Assembly: GCA_019115745.1 (NCBI GenBank)
Contig: DXDA01000023.1
Span: 1 to 50,230 of the forward strand
Source of the DNA: Candidatus Alistipes intestinigallinarum
GTDB lineage: Bacteria; Bacteroidota; Bacteroidia; Bacteroidales; Rikenellaceae
Direction: 5' to 3'
DNA length: 50,230 nucleotides
The notes below the pieces were generated by a model that had not been told where the DNA came from, made no database searches, and was given only the letters and a program-made list of their open reading frames with translations. The position numbers were made by a program, and so were the translations under genes. Each line of letters starts with the position of its first letter. The stretch's first letter is position 1. Below are positions 41,224-49,623 of the stretch, piece after piece.

Positions 41224-42216
41224 ATGACGGAGACAGTCGGAAAGGAGATTCTCATCGAAGGGGTTGATCCCCGGGAGCTGTACGGCCCTCAGGAGGCCTA
41301 TCTGGACCAGATCAAGTCGCTGCACCCGACGCTGAAGATCGTGGCGCGGGGTTCGTCGCTGAAGGTGCTGGGCCCCGAGTCCGAGACGCGGCGCTTTGCC
41401 AAGCGGGTGGATTCCCTGGTGGCCTACTACCTCAAATACGGACACATCTCGTCGCAGGTCATCGACCAGTGCTTCTCGGGAGTGTCGCTGCAGGAGGAGG
41501 GGCCCGTGGACAAGGACGTGATCGTCTACGGCAACAACGGCAATATCGTGCGGGCGCGGACCGTCAACCAGCAGCGGCTCGTCAAACTCTATGACAAGGA
41601 CGACCTGCTCTTCGCCGTGGGCCCGGCGGGCTCGGGCAAGACCTATACGGCCATTGCGCTGGCGGTTCGGGCGCTGAAGGAGCGGCAGGTGCGGCGGATC
41701 ATCCTCACGCGCCCGGCCGTGGAGGCGGGCGAGAAGCTGGGCTTCCTGCCCGGGGACATGAAGGAGAAGCTGGACCCCTACCTGCAGCCGCTGTACGACG
41801 CGCTGAACGACATGATTCCGCCGATGAAGCTGCAGAAGTATCTGGAGGAGGGTACGGTGCAGATCGCGCCACTGGCCTACATGCGGGGCCGGACGCTGGA
41901 CAACGCCTTCGTGATTCTGGACGAGGCGCAGAACACGACGCTTTCGCAGATCAAGATGTTCCTCACGCGCATGGGTCGCAACGCGCGCTTCATCGTCACG
42001 GGCGACGTGACGCAGATCGACCTTCCGAAGCGATCGGACAGCGGGTTGGTGCGGACGATGGAGATTCTGCGCGGAGTCGAGGGGATCGGGATCGTGGAGT
42101 TCGACAAACGGGACATCGTGCGTCACCCGCTGGTAAAATACATCGTCGAGGCCTTCGACCGCCGGGCTGGGGAGTCTTTGGAAAATCAGGAAACATCCAC
42201 ATCAAAAAACGAATAG
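41224..42216 (+). CDS. PhoH-family ATPase
   Basis: A 330-residue PhoH-like protein. An N-terminal KH-like part (about 1-105, KIVARGSSLKVLGPESETRRF) precedes the ATPase domain, which has Walker A in AVGPAGSGKTYTAIALA, Walker B in AFVILDEAQNTT, and FIVTGDVTQIDLPK. PhoH proteins are thought to act in RNA metabolism or ribosome maturation and quality control, often beside ybeY; ybeY is not here. It sits 7 nt after the barrel gene and 6 nt before the dipeptidase. Confidence 0.93.
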   Translation: MTETVGKEILIEGVDPRELYGPQEAYLDQIKSLHPTLKIVARGSSLKVLGPESETRRFAKRVDSLVAYYLKYGHISSQVIDQCFSGVSLQEEGPVDKDVIVYGNNGNIVRARTVNQQRLVKLYDKDDLLFAVGPAGSGKTYTAIALAVRALKERQVRRIILTRPAVEAGEKLGFLPGDMKEKLDPYLQPLYDALNDMIPPMKLQKYLEEGTVQIAPLAYMRGRTLDNAFVILDEAQNTTLSQIKMFLTRMGRNARFIVTGDVTQIDLPKRSDSGLVRTMEILRGVEGIGIVEFDKRDIVRHPLVKYIVEAFDRRAGESLENQETSTSKNE

Positions 42217-42222
42217 AGAGAT

Positions 42223-43680
42223 ATGAATCGCAATCTGACGGCCTTGCAGCCGACACTCGTTTGGAAACACTTTGCGGAGATCGTCCGCATACCGCGCCCC
42301 TCGTCGCACGAGGAGCAGATCCGCCGTTACGTGCTGGACACGGCGCATAAACTGGGTCTCGAAGCCCGCGAGGACGAGGCGCACAACATCTACGTGCGCA
42401 AGCCCGCGACGCCGGGGATGGAGAACCGCAAGGGGGTGATCCTGCAGGCGCACCTGGACATGGTTCCGCAGAAGAACAACGACAAGGAGTTCGACTTCGA
42501 GAAGGACCCGATCGACGCCTACATCGACGGCGAGTGGGTGACGGCCGACGGCACGACGCTGGGGGCCGACAACGGCATCGGCGTGGCTTCGATCCTGGCG
42601 GTGCTGGAGGACGACACGCTGCAGCACGGGCCGCTGGAGGCGCTCTTCACGGCTACGGAGGAGACCGGCATGGACGGCGCCTTCGGACTGAAGGGCGGGC
42701 TGCTGCAGGGCGATATCCTGCTGAACCTCGACTCCGAGACCGAGGGTGAACTCTACGTGGGGTGCGCCGGCGGACTGGATGCCAACATGCTCTTCGACTA
42801 CGCCGAGGTGCCGACCCCTGCGGAGGGTTATTCGGCCGTGAAGGTCGTTGTCAAGGGGCTCAAGGGGGGACACTCGGGTATCCAGATCGTCTGCCAGCGT
42901 GCGAATGCCAACAAGACGCTGTTCCGCTTCCTGAACGAAGCTCCGTGCGAGACGCTGCTGGCGTCGGTGGACGGCGGCGGGCTGCGCAACGCCATTCCGC
43001 GGGAGGCGGAGGCCACGGTGCTTGTTCCGACCGAGGAGCTGGGCACCTTCACCGAGGCGCTGGCGGCCTATAAGGAGGTCATTGTGGCGGAGTATGCCGG
43101 GATCGAGGATTCGATCGAGATGTACGTCGAGGCGTGCGACCGCCCGGCGGGGATGCTTCCGCGCGAGACGGCTGCGGCATTGATCCGTGCCGTGGTGGCC
43201 TGCCCGGACGGCGTGCAGAAGATGTCGATGGCCATGCCGGGTCTGGTGCAGACCTCGACGAACCTGGCCCGCGTGGTTTCGGACGGCCGTACGGTGAAGC
43301 TGCAGTGCCTGCTTCGCAGCTCGGTGCGGAGTGAGAAACGCGCCCTGGGCGAGTCGATTGCGGCGCTCTTCGCGCTGGCGGGGGCTCAGACCGAATTGTC
43401 CGGCGAGTACGACGGCTGGAACCCGAACATGGCCTCTCCGATCCTGAAGGCGATGACGGCCTCCTACGAGCATCTTTACGGTCGGAAACCGGCCGTTACG
43501 GCGATCCATGCCGGTCTGGAGTGCGGCATCATCGGCAGCAACTACCCGGGTCTGGACATGATTTCGTTCGGCCCGACGATCTGCTACCCGCACTCGCCGG
43601 ACGAGAAGGTGGAGATCGCCTCGGTGGGGAAGTTCTACGACTTCCTGACGGACACGCTGCGCAACATTCCCGAAAAGTAG
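42223..43680 (+). CDS. pepD: Aminoacyl-histidine dipeptidase (M20 family)
   Basis: A 485-residue cytosolic zinc dipeptidase of the PepD type. Metal-binding motifs are visible: ILQAHLDMVPQKN (H and D), TLGADNGIGVAS (bridging D), TATEETGMDGAFG (catalytic and metal E) and a late H in AIHAGLECGIIG. The length matches E. coli PepD. It hydrolyses Xaa-His and a broad set of other dipeptides, supporting peptide use in gut anaerobes. Confidence 0.93.
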   Translation: MNRNLTALQPTLVWKHFAEIVRIPRPSSHEEQIRRYVLDTAHKLGLEAREDEAHNIYVRKPATPGMENRKGVILQAHLDMVPQKNNDKEFDFEKDPIDAYIDGEWVTADGTTLGADNGIGVASILAVLEDDTLQHGPLEALFTATEETGMDGAFGLKGGLLQGDILLNLDSETEGELYVGCAGGLDANMLFDYAEVPTPAEGYSAVKVVVKGLKGGHSGIQIVCQRANANKTLFRFLNEAPCETLLASVDGGGLRNAIPREAEATVLVPTEELGTFTEALAAYKEVIVAEYAGIEDSIEMYVEACDRPAGMLPRETAAALIRAVVACPDGVQKMSMAMPGLVQTSTNLARVVSDGRTVKLQCLLRSSVRSEKRALGESIAALFALAGAQTELSGEYDGWNPNMASPILKAMTASYEHLYGRKPAVTAIHAGLECGIIGSNYPGLDMISFGPTICYPHSPDEKVEIASVGKFYDFLTDTLRNIPEK

Positions 43681-43687
43681 TCGCGCG

Positions 43688-44662
43688 GTGAGCGTTTCAT
43701 CCGACAAGTGGTTCGTGATCGTGAATCCCGTGGCCGGGGGCGGCCGCGGGCTGGATCACTTTCCGCAGATTTCGAAACTGTTGCGCGATGCGCATATCGT
43801 GTGCGAGCCGGTCTTCACGGAGCACAAGTTCCACGCCACGGAGCTGACCGTCACGGCGGTTCGTGAGGGCTACCGGCGGATCATCGTCGTCGGGGGCGAC
43901 GGCACGCTGCACGAGGTGGTCAACGGCCTCTTCATCCAGCAGACGGTCCAGCCCGACGAGGTGCTGCTGGCCGTGGTGGCCGTCGGTACGGGGAACGACT
44001 GGGTGCGGACGTTCGGGATCTCGAACCGCTACCAGGACGCCGTGAAGGCGATAGCGGCGGGGTGTTCGTTCCTGCAGGACGTGGGGGTGGTCTCCTACGA
44101 GGAGTCGCACTACCGGCAGAGCCGCTACATGGCCAACGTGGCGGGCGTGGGGTTCGACGCACACGTCGTTCGCAAGCTCTCGCACCTGAAGAAGAAGGGA
44201 CACAAGAGCCGCTGGCGCTATACGTGGTGTGTGGTGAAGAACTTCTTCCGCTACAAGTCGACGGGTATCAAGGTGTGGGTCGACGACCGGCTGGTCTACA
44301 ACAACCTGCTGCTGTCGGCGGCCGTGGGTATCTGCAAGTTCAACGGCGGAGGTATGCAGCCGCTTCCGGCGGCCGTGGCCGACGACGGGATCCTGGACCT
44401 TTCGCTCATCCGTCCGATCCACTTCTGGCATGTGCTTTTCCGGTTCCACTACCTCTTCAACGGAGGGATCTACCGTATCCGTCACATCCTGCAGGAGCGG
44501 GGGAGCCGGATCCGGATCGAGTCGTCGCCGGAGGTTTCGGTGGAGGTCGACGGCGAATCGCTGGGTCATACGCCGCTGGAGTTTTCGATCCTGCACCGGG
44601 CGATCCGCATTGTGGTATCGCCGGATTTCCCGGGACTGAAGAGCCCGGCGCAGACGGCGTAA
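43688..44662 (+). CDS. Diacylglycerol kinase-family lipid kinase
   Basis: A 324-residue soluble or peripheral kinase of the DagK/YegS/sphingosine-kinase family. The nucleotide-binding GGDGTLHEVVNGL (about residues 65-77) and the following AVVAVGTGNDWVRTFG are diagnostic; the C-terminal beta-sandwich ends in the SVEVDGE motif. The start is GTG at 43688, 7 nt after the dipeptidase stop, because it opens the conserved WFVIVNPVAGGGRG. The lipid substrate (diacylglycerol, a sphingoid base or other) is not assigned; Bacteroidota make sphingolipids, so a sphingoid base is possible. Confidence 0.9.
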   Translation: MSVSSDKWFVIVNPVAGGGRGLDHFPQISKLLRDAHIVCEPVFTEHKFHATELTVTAVREGYRRIIVVGGDGTLHEVVNGLFIQQTVQPDEVLLAVVAVGTGNDWVRTFGISNRYQDAVKAIAAGCSFLQDVGVVSYEESHYRQSRYMANVAGVGFDAHVVRKLSHLKKKGHKSRWRYTWCVVKNFFRYKSTGIKVWVDDRLVYNNLLLSAAVGICKFNGGGMQPLPAAVADDGILDLSLIRPIHFWHVLFRFHYLFNGGIYRIRHILQERGSRIRIESSPEVSVEVDGESLGHTPLEFSILHRAIRIVVSPDFPGLKSPAQTA

Positions 44663-44831
44663 CGCTCCGACCCCCGACTCCCGACTTCCGACTCCCGACC
44701 TCCGCCCCCCCCCGACTCCCGGACGGGCGGATTCCCCGGACGGGATCTTTCGGACCGAGGACTGGCCTGGTTTGGGCTTTCCGCCGGACGGGAGCCTCGG
44801 ACCGGTGACCGGCTTGGCTTGGGCCTTCCGC
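44663..44831. repeat. Imperfect tandem repeats after the lipid kinase
   Basis: A (CGACTCC)-like series runs from about 44667 to 44720, interrupted by a nine-C tract (44705-44713). It is followed by two tandem copies of a 47-48-nt unit at 44737-44784 and 44785-44831, both beginning CGGACGGGA and ending TTCCGC. No coding potential. Confidence 0.7.
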
Positions 44832-44854
44832 CGGATAACCGTTTATTCGATAGA

Positions 44855-44883
44855 GATCCGACCTTCGGGTTGGATCTTTTTTT
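44855..44883 (+). terminator. Terminator of the MFS-lipid kinase run
   Basis: A 9-bp stem (GATCCGACC/GGTTGGATC, one G-T pair) with the stable loop TTCG, followed by seven T residues. Confidence 0.92.
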
Positions 44884-44888
44884 GTGTA

Positions 44889-44924
44889 AAAATCGCAAGT
44901 GTGTGCGCACACACTTGCGATTTT
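44889..44924. promoter_or_regulatory. 36-bp perfect palindrome, candidate LacI-type operator
   Basis: Positions 44889-44906 and 44907-44924 are perfect reverse complements with no loop, each arm reading from AAAATCGC inward to GTGTGTGC. The centre TGTGTGCGCACACA has the GC-centred symmetry typical of LacI-family operators. Its right arm contains the CTTG that would be the -33 box of the regulator downstream, so binding would block the promoter. A hairpin terminator following the one at 44855 is the alternative reading. Confidence 0.75.
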
Positions 44925-44945
44925 CGGAAAAAACACCTATTTTTG
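44914..44945 (+). promoter_or_regulatory. Promoter of the LacI-type regulator and uxu genes
   Basis: CTTG (44914-44917), 20 nt, then TATTTTTG (44938-44945). The -33 box lies inside the 36-bp palindrome. The -7 box ends 5 nt before the ATG at 44951. Confidence 0.72.
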
Positions 44946-44950
44946 CCTCC

Positions 44951-46108
44951 ATGAACCGCAACCGATACAGCCCTTTGTCCGCTCCCGGGGACACACCCGG
45001 GAACGTACCCGAAAATTCCGGCGCACAATCCGGCGCACAATCCGATGCGCCGATGCCGGTGCGCCTGGTCGACATTGCGCGGATGGCGGGGGTGTCGGTC
45101 GGGACGGTCGACCGGGTGATCCACAACCGGGGCAAGGTCTCGGCGGCGAATCTCGCACGGATCAACGCCGTGCTGCAACGGGTCGACTACCGTCCGAACC
45201 TGATTGCCCGGACCCTTGCGTCGGGACGTCAGTATGTCGTAGCGGTGGTGATGCCGCGCTTTGCGGCGGGGGAGTATTGGGCCGATTTCGAGGCGGGGGT
45301 CGCGCGGGCCGAGACGGAGGCGCGGCGTTATAACGTCACCGTACGGCGGTTCAGCTTCGACCAGTACGACCTTTCGTCGTTCGAGGAGGTGCTCGGGGCG
45401 TTGCGCGACGAACCCTTCGACGGCGCGGTTCTTGCGACGCTCTTCGCCGAGCGGGTGGTCCCCTTCACCGCGGAGCTGGACGCCCGGGGCATTCCCTACG
45501 TCTTCGTCGATTCGGACCTCCCGGCCTGCAACCGCCTGGCCTACTTCGGGACCTCGTCGTTCGATGCCGGGGCGGTCGCTGCGCGGCTGCTCTGCGAACG
45601 GCTGGACCCGGATGCGGATCTGGTCGTGGGGAAGATCATCCACCGCGGGGAGGGTGGCTCGAACCAGTGCCGCGAACGGGAACGCGGTTTTCGGGACTAT
45701 CTTCGGCGGCACGATTTCCGGGGCGAGCTCTACGACGTGTCGCTGCGGCTCGACGACGCGGCGTACAACGCCCGCTGCCTGGACGCGCTTTTCGACCGCC
45801 ATCCTACGGTGGCCGGGGCCGTGACCTTCAATTCGACGTGTCACATCCTGGCGGGCTACCTGGCCGCACGTCCCGCGCACCGGGTCCGTCTGGTGGGTTA
45901 CGACGTGATCGACCGCAACCGGCGGATGCTGGCCGACGGCGTGGTGACGGCCCTTGTGGCCCAGCGCCCGGAGGTGCAGGGCTATCGCGGGGTGATGTCG
46001 CTGTGCGGCTGGCTGGTCGAGGGACGGCGCCCCGAGGCGGTCAACAACCTGCCGCTCGACATCCTGCTGAAAGAGAACATACCGTATTATACCAACAATA
46101 TTATCTGA
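44951..46108 (+). CDS. LacI-family transcriptional regulator
   Basis: A 385-residue regulator. The helix-turn-helix is VRLVDIARMAGVSVGTVDRVIHNRGKVS (about residues 37-64), with hinge RVDYRPNLIARTLAS, then a periplasmic-binding-protein-like effector domain (about 95-375). It is followed 7 nt later by the mannonate oxidoreductase gene and then uxuA, so it probably controls hexuronate catabolism and itself through the palindrome upstream. The first 34 residues are a low-complexity Pro/Gly/Ala/Ser stretch containing SGAQSGAQS, unusual for the family; an internal ATG at 45053 would give a standard LacI N-terminus (MPVRLVDIARMAG) and is a real alternative start. Confidence 0.9.
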   Translation: MNRNRYSPLSAPGDTPGNVPENSGAQSGAQSDAPMPVRLVDIARMAGVSVGTVDRVIHNRGKVSAANLARINAVLQRVDYRPNLIARTLASGRQYVVAVVMPRFAAGEYWADFEAGVARAETEARRYNVTVRRFSFDQYDLSSFEEVLGALRDEPFDGAVLATLFAERVVPFTAELDARGIPYVFVDSDLPACNRLAYFGTSSFDAGAVAARLLCERLDPDADLVVGKIIHRGEGGSNQCRERERGFRDYLRRHDFRGELYDVSLRLDDAAYNARCLDALFDRHPTVAGAVTFNSTCHILAGYLAARPAHRVRLVGYDVIDRNRRMLADGVVTALVAQRPEVQGYRGVMSLCGWLVEGRRPEAVNNLPLDILLKENIPYYTNNII

Positions 46109-46115
46109 ACCAGCT

Positions 46116-46928
46116 ATGAAAAATCTGTTTGACATCCGCGACCGCGTCGTTGTCGTGACGGGCGGAGCCGGAATTCTGGGACGATCGATCTGCGCCTACC
46201 TGGCCGAACAGGGTGCCAAGGTCGTCGTATTGGACCGTGACGAGAAGTCGGGCGAGGAGCTCGTGGGCTCGATCCGTGCGAAGGGCGGCGAGGCGCTGTT
46301 CCTTGCGACCGACGTGCTGAACCGCGAGGTGCTGGAGGCCAACCGCGAAGCGATTCTGAAGGCCTACGACCATATCGACGTGCTGCTGAACGCGGCGGGC
46401 GGCAACATGGGCGGTGCGACGATCGCTCCGGACAAGTCGTTCCTCGACCTGGAGATCGACGCCTTCAAGAAGGTCGTGGATCTGAACCTCTTCGGGACGG
46501 TGCTTCCGACGACGGTCTTCGGCGAGGCGATGACGGCCCGCAAGAAGGGTGTGATCGTGAATTTCTGCTCCGAGTCGGCGCTTCGTCCGCTGACGCGCGT
46601 GGTGGGCTACGGCGCCGCGAAGGCCGCCATCGGCAACTACACGAAGTACATGGCCGCCGAACTGGCCATGAAGTTCAGTCCCGAGATGCGTGTGAACGCC
46701 ATCGTTCCGGGCTTCCTGCTGACGAACCAGAACCGCACGCTGCTGACCAACCCCGACGGCTCCTATACGGACCGTGCGCGGACGATCATCGCCCACACGC
46801 CTGCGGGACGCTTTGCCGAGCCCGAGGAGCTGCTGGGCACGATCCACTACCTGATCAGCGATGCCTCATCGTTCGTGACCGGCGCGCTGGCCGTTGTCGA
46901 CGGCGGATTCGACGCTTTTTCGATCTAA
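46116..46928 (+). CDS. SDR-type D-mannonate oxidoreductase
   Basis: A 270-residue short-chain dehydrogenase. NAD(P)-binding TGGAGILG (about residues 14-21), NAAGG in the middle, and the catalytic YGAAK (Y-x-x-x-K) following FCSESALRP. Located between a LacI regulator and uxuA, it most likely interconverts D-fructuronate and D-mannonate, the step that UxuB (a different fold) performs in E. coli. The assignment rests on gene context and resemblance to the non-UxuB mannonate oxidoreductases of Bacteroidota. Confidence 0.85.
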   Translation: MKNLFDIRDRVVVVTGGAGILGRSICAYLAEQGAKVVVLDRDEKSGEELVGSIRAKGGEALFLATDVLNREVLEANREAILKAYDHIDVLLNAAGGNMGGATIAPDKSFLDLEIDAFKKVVDLNLFGTVLPTTVFGEAMTARKKGVIVNFCSESALRPLTRVVGYGAAKAAIGNYTKYMAAELAMKFSPEMRVNAIVPGFLLTNQNRTLLTNPDGSYTDRARTIIAHTPAGRFAEPEELLGTIHYLISDASSFVTGALAVVDGGFDAFSI

Positions 46929-47003
46929 ACCGTTCATTCCGGGCGATCCGCGCTGCATCGAGCGTTCGGCGCGGGGCGGGTCTCCCGAAAAATCATTACG
47001 CAC

Positions 47004-48182
47004 ATGTATCTTTGCAAACAATCGTGGCGGTGGTACGGGCCGAATGATCCCGTGAGCCTCGCCGATATCCGCCAGGCGGGAGCTACGGACATCGTGAACG
47101 CCCTGCACCATATTCCCAACGGCGAGGAGTGGTCCGTGGAGGAGATTCGCAAACGGCAGCAGATGATCGCCGATGCGGGTCTCACGTGGTCCGTGGTGGA
47201 GAGCATCCCGGTTCACGAACACATCAAGACCCGCACGGGCAACTTCCAGCCCTACATCGAAAACTATAAACAGTCGATCCGCAACCTGGCTCAGTGCGGC
47301 ATCCACATCATCACCTACAACTTCATGCCGGTGCTGGACTGGACGCGCACGAACCTCGCCTACGAGCTTCCCGACGGATCGCGGGCACTGCGCTTCGAGC
47401 GGGCGGCCTTCGTGGCCTTCGACCTCTTCATCCTGAAGCGCCCGGGCGCCGAGCAGGAGTACAGCGAGGCGGAGCGAGCCGCCGCAAAGGCCCGCTACGA
47501 GCGGATGGACGCCGCGGAGATCGAACTCATCACGCGGAACATGATCGCCGGACTCCCGGGCTCGGAGGAGAGCTTTACGCTGGAACAGTTCCAGAAGGAG
47601 CTGGACCGCTACAAGGGGGTTACGGCCGAGGTGCTGCGCGAGAACCTGATCGCCTTCCTGCGGGAAGTGACGCCGGTGGCCGACGAGGTGGGTTCGGTGC
47701 TGGCAATCCACCCCGACGATCCTCCGTTCTCGATTCTCGGGCTGCCGCGCATCCTCTCCACGGAGGATGATTTTCGGAAGTTGGTCGAGGCGGTTCCCAA
47801 TGTTTCGAACGGCCTTTGCCTCTGCACGGGATCGTTCGGCGTCTCGGCGAAGAACGACCTGCCGGGGATGATGCGCCGCTGGAGCGACCGGGTGAACTTC
47901 GTGCACCTGCGCTCGACGCAGCGCGACGCCGAGGGTAACTTCTTCGAGGCGAACCACCTCGAAGGCGACGTGCCGATGTACGAGGTGATGAAGGCCTTCC
48001 TGGAGATCCAGCAGCGGCGCAAGATCTCGATTCCGATGCGCCCGGACCACGGACACCAGATGATCGACGACCTGAAGAAGAAAACGAACCCGGGCTATTC
48101 GTGCCTGGGACGCCTGCGGGGGCTCGCCGAGTTGCGCGGCCTGGAAATGGGCATTGCCCGCTCGCTCTTCGCCGACAAATAA
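47004..48182 (+). CDS. uxuA: Mannonate dehydratase
   Basis: A 392-residue TIM-barrel enzyme that dehydrates D-mannonate to 2-keto-3-deoxygluconate. Typical stretches are [67 protein letters not shown] and [14 protein letters not shown], which supply the metal-binding Cys/His and active-site residues. It lies 75 nt after the oxidoreductase; together the two genes carry fructuronate to KDG. The product of the glycosaminoglycan operon (4-deoxy-5-keto-uronate) joins the pathway at KDG by another route not encoded here. Confidence 0.96.
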   Translation: MYLCKQSWRWYGPNDPVSLADIRQAGATDIVNALHHIPNGEEWSVEEIRKRQQMIADAGLTWSVVESIPVHEHIKTRTGNFQPYIENYKQSIRNLAQCGIHIITYNFMPVLDWTRTNLAYELPDGSRALRFERAAFVAFDLFILKRPGAEQEYSEAERAAAKARYERMDAAEIELITRNMIAGLPGSEESFTLEQFQKELDRYKGVTAEVLRENLIAFLREVTPVADEVGSVLAIHPDDPPFSILGLPRILSTEDDFRKLVEAVPNVSNGLCLCTGSFGVSAKNDLPGMMRRWSDRVNFVHLRSTQRDAEGNFFEANHLEGDVPMYEVMKAFLEIQQRRKISIPMRPDHGHQMIDDLKKKTNPGYSCLGRLRGLAELRGLEMGIARSLFADK

Positions 48183-48204
48183 CGGTGCGGCGTGCGCATG
48201 AAAA

Positions 48205-48241
48205 GAGGGTCTCCCGGATTGCCGGGGGACCCTCGCTGTTT
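48205..48241 (+). terminator. Terminator of the LacI-uxuA operon
   Basis: A 13-bp stem (GAGGGTCTCCCGG with CCGGGGGACCCTC, one T-G pair), loop ATTG, followed after three bases by TTTT. It also serves as the boundary with the convergent lipoprotein gene. Confidence 0.85.
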
Positions 48242-48260
48242 TCGGGAAGGACTTCTTATT

Positions 48261-48872
48261 TTATTGGTTGGCCGTTGCCGCACCCTGTGCCGGGTCGGGG
48301 GTCACGGTTTCGGTGATGTCGATCTCGGTGACGACCCACTGGAAGAGGTCGTTGGCGCACTGGCTCTGCAACTGACTGAGTTGGGACATATCGGTCGTGT
48401 CGGCGAGGATGGCGTTGAAGAACTGGTCCATCGTCTGATAGGTGTCGTTTACCTTCTGCGCGAAGCAGTTGTAGAAGGCGCGCTGCTGGTCGTGGTCGAG
48501 GCCTGCGGGCAGGACTCCCTGGGCGACGAGCAGGTTGTAGGGGAAGATGTGGCGCATGTTGCGGGCGTCGGCGTTGAGTTCGTCGACGATCTCCGTAACG
48601 ACAACCATGTCGACCGTGTCGTCGACGCCCTCCATCTGGATGAACTCCACGTAGACGGGATAGGCGTTTTCGAGGGTTCCGGCCACCTGGTCGGTGAAGA
48701 GGACGAATTCGGCATCGGTCAGATCGTCGAGATAGACCATCTTGCGGTAGTCGCGCAGGGCTTCGCGCATGGCCTTGCGCTGATCGTGGTTCCACTGGCG
48801 TTGTTTGGAACAACCCGGAAAAGCTGCGGCGAAGAGTGCCAGCAGGGGCAGACAGAGGAGCAATTTTTTCAT
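48261..48872 (-). CDS. Hypothetical lipoprotein
   Basis: A 203-residue protein of unknown function. The N-terminus is a lipoprotein signal with lipobox FPGC. The mature part is mainly helical and acidic, starting QRQWNHDQRKAMREALRDYRKMVYLDDLTDAEF, and ends with a Pro/Ala/Thr-rich tail (TVTPDPAQGAATANQ). It is transcribed convergently to uxuA and divergently from the Crp/Fnr gene. I do not recognise the family. Confidence 0.7.
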   Translation of the reverse strand: MKKLLLCLPLLALFAAAFPGCSKQRQWNHDQRKAMREALRDYRKMVYLDDLTDAEFVLFTDQVAGTLENAYPVYVEFIQMEGVDDTVDMVVVTEIVDELNADARNMRHIFPYNLLVAQGVLPAGLDHDQQRAFYNCFAQKVNDTYQTMDQFFNAILADTTDMSQLSQLQSQCANDLFQWVVTEIDITETVTPDPAQGAATANQ

Positions 48873-48947
48873 CTTTGTTCAGATTTTGGTTTTACTTTGG
48901 GGGAAGAGAGCAATCCGTGTGCCAAAAAAGTCGTATCTTGTCGACCG

Positions 48948-49508
48948 ATGGATTTCAACCGCTATATCACGGCTTCGGAGTTTTCCGCACTGGCCGAACT
49001 TTTCCGGAGGGAGGGGCGCAGCATCGCCTTCGCCCGCGGGGAGTCGTTTGCCTGCCAGGAGGTGCGGAACCGCCGTTGCGGCGTGGTCGAGCAGGGTGCC
49101 TTCCGCTACGTGCACCTCACCGAACGGGGCGAGCGGCATGTGGTGGGCTACGCCTTTGCCGGGGAGTTCGTCGGCGACTACATCTCGATGAGCAACGGCC
49201 TGCCTGCCTGGATCGGCATCGAGGCGATGTGCGACAGCCGGGTGCTGTGCCTTGCCAACGACCGCTTGGCCTCCTTTTACGCCACGGATGCCGCACACGA
49301 ACGGCTGGGCCGCACGTTGGCCGAACACCTGCTGGCCGAGGTCTACGAACGCCTGCTGCAGTGCTACGCCTCCACGCCGCAGGAGCGTTACGAAGCGCTG
49401 CTGCGCCGCTGCCCCGACCTGCTGCATCTCGTTCCGTTGAAGGAGCTGGCTTCTTACCTGCGGGTGCGTCCCGAAACGTTGAGCCGCATCCGGCGCCGTA
49501 TCCGTTGA
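48948..49508 (+). CDS. Crp/Fnr-family regulator
   Basis: A 186-residue regulator with a cyclic-nucleotide-binding-like beta-barrel (about residues 15-110, CGVVEQGAFRYVHLTERGERHVVGYAFAGEFVGDY) and a short C-terminal winged helix (PLKELASYLRVRPETLSRIRRRIR). The barrel lacks a clear cAMP phosphate-binding cassette, as is common in Bacteroidota members. ATG at 48948 was chosen because the upstream open frame covers the promoter and the lipoprotein gene. A near -7 box TATCTTG (48934-48940) precedes it. It may regulate the divergent lipoprotein (inference). Confidence 0.88.
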   Translation: MDFNRYITASEFSALAELFRREGRSIAFARGESFACQEVRNRRCGVVEQGAFRYVHLTERGERHVVGYAFAGEFVGDYISMSNGLPAWIGIEAMCDSRVLCLANDRLASFYATDAAHERLGRTLAEHLLAEVYERLLQCYASTPQERYEALLRRCPDLLHLVPLKELASYLRVRPETLSRIRRRIR

Positions 49509-49610
49509 TGCCCGATCCGCTGCGCTCCTTTCCGTTACCCTCTCCTTTGCGATCCCCGCATCTTGCGGTATTTCTTGATTTCGGTCAAGGCTTTTCCTGA
49601 ACCGTCGCCC

Positions 49611-49618
49611 TACCTTTG
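49611..49618 (+). promoter_or_regulatory. Candidate -7 box for the SDR gene
   Basis: TACCTTTG, ending 5 nt before the ATG at 49624. The -33 region is poor. If active, the mRNA would begin at or near the start codon. Confidence 0.5.
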
Positions 49619-49623
49619 CCTCA

